Of a stretch of 64,000 bases of DNA, positions 57,369 to 64,000 are shown piece by piece. A program made the translations under genes and the position numbers. Source of the DNA: Erinaceus europaeus (taxonomy: Eukaryota; Chordata; Mammalia; Eulipotyphla; Erinaceidae). Location: NCBI RefSeq assembly GCF_950295315.1, contig NC_080181.1, positions 5,450,857 to 5,514,856 of the forward strand, written 5' to 3'. The notes under the pieces are model-generated. The model did not search any database and had not been told where the DNA came from. It saw only the letters and a list, made by a program, of their open reading frames with translations. Numbering within the stretch: the stretch's first letter is position 1; every line of letters begins with the position of its first letter.

Positions 57369-57530
57369 TCATAAGGTTTTCTATGAAGTTGCTGAGCTCT
57401 AGTATCTAAATTGTGCTGTGTGGAAGGATGCATTAACTGATTAGATAGCTCTGTGCAGGTAAAGTTAAAGTGGCACTGCAAGCATTTTGTGAAAAGTCGG
57501 TTTAAAGTATAGAAGAAAAACATCTTTGGG

Positions 57531-57780
57531 AGTCAGACGGTAGTGCAGTGGGTTAAGCCACTGGGCGTAAGGATCCGGGTTTGAGCCCCGCCTGCCCCCC
57601 CCCCCACCTGCCGGGAGTCACTTCACAGGCGGTGAAGCAGGTCTGCAGGTATCTGTCTTTCTTTCTCCCTCTCTGTCTTCCCCTCTCTACATTTCTCTCT
57701 GTCCTATCCAACAATGACAACATCAATAAGAGCAACTACAACAATAAAAAACAAAGTCAACAAAAGGGAAAATTAAAAAA
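57531..57780 (+). repeat. SINE-A1
   Basis: GGGAGTCAGACGGTAGTGCAG head and short tail. AAAACATCTT lies on both sides. A C run marks the body. Confidence 0.9.
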
Positions 57781-57799
57781 ACATCTTCAGAGTTGACTA

Positions 57800-58038
57800 T
57801 GAAAAGGAGGTAAGCCATACATTTATTATGGTTAGGCCTAAGTTTATAACTCCTTCATTTTCCCAGGTACTTGTTCTACTGGGTGTTTGGAAAAGTCACA
57901 ATGCCTTTTTCTATGCAAAAATATGTCCCAACGTTTTTTGACAACTCTTCACAATCACACCCTTCTCCCTGGAAAAGGTAGAACCTTGTAAAAATCCACC
58001 ATTGTGTTCTCATACTTCCCTGTGTGTTAATCTTGCAT
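57800..58038. other. Intron 2, unique
   Basis: No feature recognised. Confidence 0.3.
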
Positions 58039-58051
58039 TGAAATATTTATT

Positions 58052-58179
58052 TATTTATTTATTTATTATTGTTGTAGTTATTGTTGTTGTCGTCGCTGTT
58101 GGATAGGACAGAGAGAAATGGAGAGAGGAGGGGAAGACAGGAGGAGAGAAAGACCTGCAGACCTGCTTCACCGCCTGTG
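58052..58179 (-). repeat. 5'-truncated SINE-A1
   Basis: Only tail, pyrimidine tract and the start of the body remain, ending ACCTGCTTCACCGCCTGTG. The tRNA head is missing. TGAAATATTTATT flanks it (58039-58051 and 58180-58192). Confidence 0.92.
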
Positions 58180-58270
58180 TGAAATATTTATTACGCTATG
58201 AACCTGAGATGCATGGCTTGCCTTTATTTTCTTATTTCTTTTTAAATTTATTCAATGCCTACAGTGTTCT

Positions 58271-58426
58271 TTTATGTACTTTTAGAGATTTTTATTTATT
58301 CATGAGAAATGATACGAGAGAGAAAAAGAACCAGATGTCACTCTGGTACATGTGCTGCCAGGAATTGAACTCGGGACCTCATGCTTGAGAGTCCAAAGCT
58401 ATATCCACTGTGCCACCTCCCGGACC
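58271..58426 (-). repeat. SINE-C
   Basis: Flanked by ATGCCTACAGTGTTCT (58255-58270) and ATGCCTACAATGTTCT (58427-58442). Confidence 0.94.
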
Positions 58427-58442
58427 ATGCCTACAATGTTCT

Positions 58443-59215
58443 GTGCTTTATGTATCAACTGATTTGTTTATGATTTAGGTCACAGTATTATATGGTTAAA
58501 GAATAACCCAGTAGGACAAGCTTTCAACTTAGCAAGTTGTAATTGAAACACTTACTTGTAGAAAGTACTGTGTTCATGTTTGGAATGTAGAAAAGCGAGG
58601 GCAGGGAGAATCTTACTTTCCAGAAGTTCATGCTCTCATGGGAAAGACACATTAGACTTGTGCTATAAAAGTGCTTGTGCTCTCTCTCTCAAAAAAAAAA
58701 AAACTTACTATTTATAGTTTGTGGTCTCTTAGTGCAATGATTTTAACCCTGTTAGTCCCAGACACCTTTTTTTGCCCCTAAGAAATAGTTTAAATTTTAT
58801 CACAGAGTGAAATTAGTATATAACTTAGCCAAGCACATAACCTAAAAATTAATATTATGATATTAACTTATTAGTGATAAAATTATGTGTGTCCACGTGT
58901 GCACAAGTGCATACATGGTTAGACATGATTGTATTAGAAGTCACTAGTATTCAGGTCCATGAATCTACTGAAAATTACATCATTATTGCATTGTTAAGTG
59001 TGCTAAGATGGTAAATGAAAATATTAGGAGGATGACATTGCTATTGATAATTATAATTAAGTAGGTTATGCTATTAACAGTTTCCCCAGAGTATGATTGA
59101 TTAACCTTTAGAGGGAAAAAAAAGTCTGTAATTAAAACTGGTTTTTGTGGTCTGTATATGAGTGGGCATTGTGTGTGATTTCATCTGTGCGGATGTCTGC
59201 TAAGATTTTAAAAAT
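58443..59215. other. Intron 2, unique
   Basis: AT-rich, no repeat or exon recognised. Confidence 0.35.
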
Positions 59216-59520
59216 TGAGTAGCCTGGGAGATGGCATGGATAGGGTCTTGGGCTCTTGGCCCCCAGTCATTGCATGTGCCAGTCATTCCTTTTTCCTCAT
59301 CTTGCTGTCTCATAAATAAATGAATACATTTTTTTGGTTAAATAACTTCTTTTTTATGTTTTATTTATTTATTAATGAGAAACATAAGAGGAGAAAGAGA
59401 GCCAGACACCACTCTGGTACATGTGCTGCCGGAGATTGAACTCAGGACCTCATGCTTGAGAGTCCAATGCTTTATCTACTGCCACCTCCCAGACCACAAA
59501 TGAATACATCTTTTAAAAAT
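59216..59520 (+). repeat. SINE-C split by an opposite SINE-C
   Basis: Head AGTAGCCTGGGAGATGGCATG to AATAAATGAATACAT at 59216-59329; the end is repeated after the insertion (AAATGAATACAT at 59318 and 59498). Confidence 0.85.
59330..59497 (-). repeat. SINE-C nested in a SINE-C tail
   Basis: Full reverse copy from the T run to CCACCTCCCAGACCAC. Confidence 0.9.
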
Positions 59521-59826
59521 AATAAGTAAATATATTGGAAGGCTATCTGCATCCAGTATCTTCTCTCTGTTAAATGTTTGTGGTACTTTGATAACCAAAA
59601 TTATTTCCTCCCAATTTACAAATTGAAAATTTTTACTCTAAGTAGGAATGTGTCAGTATAATATTAAATCAGTTTCTGAAAGTCTGCATGAATCAATTTC
59701 TGCCTTATATAGTCAACTGAGGAAGCTTCTAAAGGAAAGATGTAGGTCTTCAATTGCAATATCTGTGGGCCAATTTGGGTCATATGATCACTAGGGAAAG
59801 CAATAAAAATTAAAATAAAATAAAAG

Positions 59827-60005
59827 AGGGGCTGGGTGGAGGCACACCTGGTTGAGTGCACAAGGACCCAGGTTCGAGCCCCGGGTCCCCACCTGTAGGG
59901 GAAGCTTCACGAGTGGTGAAGCAGGGCTGCAAGTGTCTCTCTGTTTCCCTCTCCATTTCTGGCTGTCTCTATCTGATGCATAAAGATAAAAAAATAAAAA
60001 TAAAT
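59827..60005 (+). repeat. SINE-B
   Basis: GAGGGGCTGGGTGGAGGCAC head, GGTTCGAGCCCCGGG box B and AAAATAAAAATAAATC end. Confidence 0.9.
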
Positions 60006-60152
60006 CAAGATAAATCAAGAATCACAAGAAGTATATCATAGTCTTTGTGTAGATCCATTAGTTATATACTGTTAACACTTGGTTTGCATAGTCCTCCACT
60101 CCTCTAGATAGAACCAGACAGAACTGCAGAGAAAGAAAGAAGTTCTGACCCC

Positions 60153-60383
60153 CCCCCCCCCGGCTCCCCACCTGCAGGGGAGTCGCTTCACAGGCGGTGA
60201 AGCAGGTCTGCAGGTGTCTGTCTTTCTCTCCCTCTCTGTCTTCCCCTCCTCTCTCCATTTCTCTCTGTCCTATCCAATAATAACCACATCAATAACAACA
60301 ATAATAACTACAACAATAAACAAAGACAACAAGGGCAACAAAAGGGAAAATAAATAAATAAAATTAAAAAAAAATAAAAAAAA
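60153..60383 (+). repeat. 5'-truncated SINE-A1
   Basis: Starts in a C run just before GGCTCCCCACCTGCAGGGG; the tRNA head with boxes A and B is missing. Flanked by AAAGAAGTTCTGACCCC (60136-60152) and AAAGAAGTTTTGACCCC (60384-60400). Confidence 0.94.
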
Positions 60384-60400
60384 AAAGAAGTTTTGACCCC

Positions 60401-60600
60401 AACCCTCACCCATCGAGACCATAGTTTGGGGCCCAGGGAAAGGGAACTGCTGAGGATCTATCTGCCTCCTTGTATTTCATTGTTCAAGGATTGGAGGAAG
60501 GGAGGTGATGTGGAAGCTTGATGCAGTAGAAAGAATGCACCAGTCAGTTCTGAGTTGAGATCCCAGCTCTGGACTGATCACTTTATCTTAGCAAGTTGTC

Positions 60601-60637
<37 letters not shown>

Positions 60638-60954
60638 ACCTTGTGGTTGATTTCTGAAACAAAGGAACTTTTCATCCTCCCTATTCAACTTGGGTGGGGG
60701 ATTGGATCTTTGGATCACCTCTGATCTCATTTTGTGTTCCTATAGTTTCCTCCAGTAATTTGCAGAAGTGACATTAATACTGTTGTTCTTTTAAAGGTCA
60801 AAGCCCCTGTATGTTCAAAGTGATAGTTAAGTATCCTAGGACTTAACATTTTACAAGAATATTGAAAGATCTTAAAAGGTATGTGTGTCTGTCTGTCTAC
60901 CAATGGACTCAGTTTGTAAGATTTCACTAAAAAATTTATCTTCTCTCCCTCTCC
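60401..60954. other. Intron 2, unique with a T run
   Basis: A 29-base T run lies at 60605-60633. No exon recognised. Confidence 0.4.
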
Positions 60955-61196
60955 TCCCACAAGGATTATCAATGGAGCTTGGTGCTTAATCAACCAATCA
61001 TTACAGCCTTTTTTTCTTTTGTTTTAATTTATTTTTTAATTTTGATGCATAGGACAGAGATAAATTGAGATGGGGGAGAGAGGGACACCTGCAGACCTGC
61101 CTCACTGTTCATGAAACTTCCCTTTGCAGGTGGAAATTGAGGACTTGAACCCTAGTCCCTGTACATGGTAAAATCTGTGTGCCTACATCTGGCCTC
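60955..61196 (-). repeat. SINE-A, old
   Basis: CCCACAAGGATTATCAATGG tail module, GGGACACCTGCAGACCTGCC and a SINE-B-like head complement. Confidence 0.7.
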
Positions 61197-61221
61197 TAAA
61201 AATTTTTTTTCTTTCTTTTTT

Positions 61222-61431
61222 AAAAAAATTTTTTCATTATCTTTCTTTATTGGATAGAAACAGCCAGGAATCAAGAGGGAAGTGGGTGATAGAGAGGGAG
61301 AGCGACAGACACCTGCAACCCTGCTTCACCACTTGCAGAGCCTTCCCTCTGAAGGTGGGGACAGGGGGCTCTCCTGTGTCCTTGTGCATTCTGACATGTG
61401 CACTCAACCAGGTGTGCCACCATCCAGCCCC
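61222..61431 (-). repeat. SINE-B
   Basis: GACACCTGCAACCCTGCTTC and GTGTGCCACCATCCAGCCCC. Confidence 0.85.
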
Positions 61432-61474
61432 AAAGTTATTTTTTCTAATAACTTACTTCAGAAATTCTACCCCC

Positions 61475-61682
61475 CCCCCCATACGCACACACCTGAAGGG
61501 GAATCGCTTCATAAACAGTGAAGCAGGTCTGCAGGTGTCTTTCTTTCCCCCTCTATTTTCCCCTCCTCCATTTTTCTGTCCTATCCAGCAATGATGACAT
61601 CAATAACAACAATAGCTATAACTACAGCAATAAAAAACAACATGGGCAACAAAAAGGAAGAAATATTAGAAGAAAAAAGAAA
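61475..61682 (+). repeat. 5'-truncated SINE-A1
   Basis: Starts in a C run before CACACCTGAAGGGGAATCGC, lacking the tRNA head. Flanked by AGAAATTCTACCCCC (61460-61474 and 61683-61697). Confidence 0.92.
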
Positions 61683-61697
61683 AGAAATTCTACCCCC

Positions 61698-62213
61698 AAC
61701 TTTTTGTTTGTTTGTTTTGCTTAATATTCATTTTGCTAAGTCACCCAATATGTAAGTCACCCAGCTTCTGTAGTGCAAAGAGGCAAAAGCCAGCCAACAG
61801 AAAGAGATGGTGCTGCTCACAATAGAGAGGGCTAGACGGGCTTAGCTCAGTGCAACTGCGTGGGTTTCACTCGCTAGACTCTGACATTACATTTTGTTAT
61901 TGGGCCATTTTAGGAATTTGTAGTGTGGGCTGTGAAACTATTCACTTTGATAGGGCACTGCTTTGCCATACATCATCCACTATCTTGAAGAAAGTTTCCA
62001 TACTGTGGTGTGTCTCCTCTTTCAGTCATCATCTGAAAAAGTTAGCCTAGAGCTGTGAAACCCTAAAGATGACCAAAGGAAAAAGAAATCTGTGCAGTTT
62101 TGAATGATAGAATTATTTTCATCCTTAAGATTAGTTTTACATGAGTCTTTACTCTTTTATACACGAACATGATATTGAGCACTTTAATTCTCAGTCAGTT
62201 CAGCACTATTTTT
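61698..62213. other. Intron 2, mostly unique
   Basis: 61930-61990 may be a decayed SINE-E (TTTGATAGGGCACTGCTTTG). No exon found. Confidence 0.35.
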
Positions 62214-62423
62214 TAAAATATTTATTTATTCCCTGTTGTTGCCCTTGTTGTCTTATTGTTCTTATAGTTGTTGTTGTTGATGATGTTGTTGCTGTTGGAT
62301 AGGACAGAGAGAAATGGAGGGGGGGGAGAGAAAGACAGACACCTGCAGACCTGCTTCACCACCTGTGAAGCGACTCCCCTGCAGGTGGGGAGCAGGGGCT
62401 CGAACCGGGATCCTGATGCCTTC
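62214..62423 (-). repeat. SINE-A1, head missing
   Basis: Tail and body to GCTCGAACCGGGATCCTGATG. The head complement is replaced by other repeat sequence. Confidence 0.88.
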
Positions 62424-62515
62424 GATCCATACTCCCAGCCTGTCTCTTTCCCTAGTGGTGAAGGGCTCTGGGGAAGCAGAGCTCCAAGGCACATTGGTGG
62501 GGGTGGGTGGGAGAG
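62424..62515 (-). mobile_element. Element R-like inner fragment
   Basis: CGATCCATACTCCCAGCCTG, TCTTTCCCTAGTGG and GCTCCAAGGCACATTGGTGG resemble a more internal part of the LINE-like element R as I recall it from this genome type. Confidence 0.45.
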
Positions 62516-62603
62516 GAGTCTTCCCTCTCTTTACCCTCTCACTTCTAGTCAAGTGCTAAAGAGGTGCTTCTCCCAGCTCCAAAAGATAGAATTTGAGGTC
62601 AGG

Positions 62604-62675
<72 letters not shown>
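62604..62675. repeat. (TG)n(AG)n compound microsatellite
   Basis: About 24 TG units followed by about 11 AG units, uninterrupted. Confidence 0.97.
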
Positions 62676-62944
62676 AGTATTTTTTACTATGTTATCAATA
62701 AGATAACATTACTGCTGAGATAGCGTTCTTGTTCCATTTCAGGAACATTAATAACATCATCATTTCCTTAACCATTTACATGGTATTTATCATGGGTTAT
62801 TCAAGAAGAGAGAACTCCCACTTGAAATTTAAACAGACATATAAGAAATTACTTGAGGAGGAGTTGGTATTGTTTTTAAGAGTCTTTCTGAATAGTCACC
62901 ATATTTTTCAGATTATAGTTCTTTCCTTTCTCTCACTACCCCCC

Positions 62945-63020
62945 TTCTTATCAGAGCACTAAACTTGGAACCTTTAGTGTCTTAGGCTTGAAAGTATTGC
63001 GTAATCATTTCACTATTTCC

Positions 63021-63024
<4 letters not shown>
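62945..63024 (-). repeat. SINE-D fragment
   Basis: ATCAGAGCACTAAACTTGGA with GCGTAATCATTTCACTATTT; the middle is deleted. Confidence 0.5.
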
Positions 63025-63051
<27 letters not shown>

Positions 63052-63081
63052 GTCTAGCCCAGTCACTATATATATATATAT
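63025..63081. repeat. (TA)n in two blocks
   Basis: TA runs at 63025-63051 and 63067-63081 separated by TGTCTAGCCCAGTCAC. Confidence 0.95.
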
Positions 63082-63171
63082 TTTTTCGAACATTAATTCT
63101 TGATTATCTTAATAGGAAAGCAAGCAAAGCAAAGTTCCGCGATAGATATCTAGAAATAAACACTTTTGAAG

Positions 63172-63740
63172 AGGGTCAGGTGATGGTGCATCTGGTTAAG
63201 AGCATACATTATGGGGTTTGGGCGGTGGCGCAAAGCGCAAGGACCAGCATAGAGATCCCAGTTCGAGCCACCAGCTCCCCACCTGCAGGGAAGTCGCTTC
63301 ACAGGCGGTGAAGCAGGTCTGCAGGTGTCTGTCTTTCTCTCCCCCTCTCTGTCTTCCCCTCCTCTCTCCATTTCTCTCTGTCCTATCCAACAATGAACAA
63401 CATCAACAATGGTAATAATAATGACCACAACGAGGCTACAACAACAAGGGCAACAAAAGGGGGAAAAAATGGCCTCCAGGAGCAGTGGATTCATGGTGTA
63501 GGCACTGAGCCCAGCAGTAACCCTGGAGGGGAAAAAAAAAAAAAGAGCATATACTACAATGTGCAAGGTCCTAGGTTCAAGCCCCTAGTCCCCACCTTCA
63601 GTGGAACAGCTTTACAAACGATAAATTAGGGCTGAAGGTGTCTCTCCCTCACTCTCTCACTCCTCCTCTGTCTTGCTGTCCTCTCTCAATTTCTCTGTTT
63701 CTATCCAAAATTAATTAATAAATAAAAGCATTTAAAAAAC
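63172..63740 (+). repeat. SINE-B split by a SINE-A2
   Basis: Head GGGTCAGGTGATGGTGCATC at 63172-63212; from 63544, AGGTTCAAGCCCC box B, body and AATTAATTAATAAATAAAAG end. Confidence 0.9.
63213..63543 (+). repeat. SINE-A2 nested in SINE-B
   Basis: Begins GGGGTTTGGGCGGTGGCGC and ends with the A2 module and an A run. AAGAGCATACATTAT before and AAGAGCATATACTAC after are the target duplication. Confidence 0.92.
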
Positions 63741-63789
63741 ATTTTTGTGTTAGCTGGCTTTCAAATGTTTGTTGTATTATTTATTTATT

Positions 63790-63900
63790 TTTATTTATTG
63801 CTTCCAGGGTTATTGCTGGGGCTCAGTGCCTGCACTAGGAATCCACTGCTCCTGGAGGTCATTTTTTTCCATTTTTGTTGCCCTTGTTATTTTACTTTTT
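63790..63900 (-). repeat. SINE-A2 tail part
   Basis: GCTTCCAGGGTTATTGCTGG through TTTTTGTTGCCCTTGTTATT. The body does not follow because element R begins. Confidence 0.85.
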
Positions 63901-63904
63901 TATT

Positions 63905-64000
63905 TTTTTAAATTTTTTATTTAAGAAAGGATTAACGAACAAAACCATAAGCTAGGAGGGGTACAACTCCACACAATTCCCACCACCCAATCTCCTTAAC
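63905..64000 (-). mobile_element. Element R, cut by the window end
   Basis: T/A-rich start, GGATTAACGAACAAAACCAT and GGGGTACAACTCCACACAAT. On the minus strand this is a 3' end followed by AATAAAAA-type sequence, as in LINEs. Confidence 0.7.

Overview
The window is mammalian nuclear DNA. It holds the 3' end of CFAP300, an intergenic stretch of about 15.7 kb, and the 5' part of YAP1 (promoter, exons 1 and 2, and about 40 kb of intron 2). Both genes lie on the + strand. I recognise the same CFAP300-then-YAP1 order from human chromosome 11q22. The very dense tRNA-derived SINEs, seen in several families, match my recollection of hedgehog (Erinaceidae) SINEs, so the likely source is a hedgehog such as Erinaceus. 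That is from memory and was not searched. || Layout: 1-4254 is CFAP300 intron. 4255-4321 and 5495-5623 are the last two CFAP300 coding exons, with the 3' UTR following. 5.6-20.1 kb is intergenic and repeat-rich: SINEs, an L1 3' fragment, L2 fragments, an MLT1-type LTR and a MER5A-like element. About 20.1-22.4 kb is the YAP1 CpG island with promoter, 5' UTR and exon 1 (coding 21332-21640). Exon 2 is 23734-23984. 23985-64000 is intron 2, crowded with SINEs. I did not find YAP1 exon 3 (the rest of WW domain 1), so intron 2 runs past the window. || Working names for repeats. SINE-A is about 250-370 bp, with a tRNA-like head (box B near GGTTCGAGCC), a CTGCAGGTGGGGAG-type body, a long pyrimidine tract and a CAA/TAA-rich part; A1 ends in TAAATAAA, and A2 ends in a module with CCTCCAGGAGCAGTGGATT plus an A tail. 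SINE-B is about 200 bp and begins GGGCTGGGTGGTGGCGCACC. SINE-C is about 150 bp, begins GGTCTGGGAGGTGGC and ends in AATAAA plus TCTTT. SINE-D is about 120 bp, begins GGGTAGATAGCATAATGG and contains CATAAGCCAGAGCTGA. SINE-E is an older, diverged tRNA-like group. Element R is a LINE-like 3' end seen here mostly on the minus strand (GGGGTACAACTCCACACAATTCCCACCACC on the + strand). These labels are mine, not database names. || Function: CFAP300 is a cytoplasmic factor for axonemal dynein assembly. YAP1 is the Hippo-pathway coactivator. The two exons here encode the TEAD-binding domain, three LATS phosphorylation motifs and the first half of WW1. The two genes share a neighbourhood, not a known pathway. 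No CRISPR, operon or bacterial-type feature is present.
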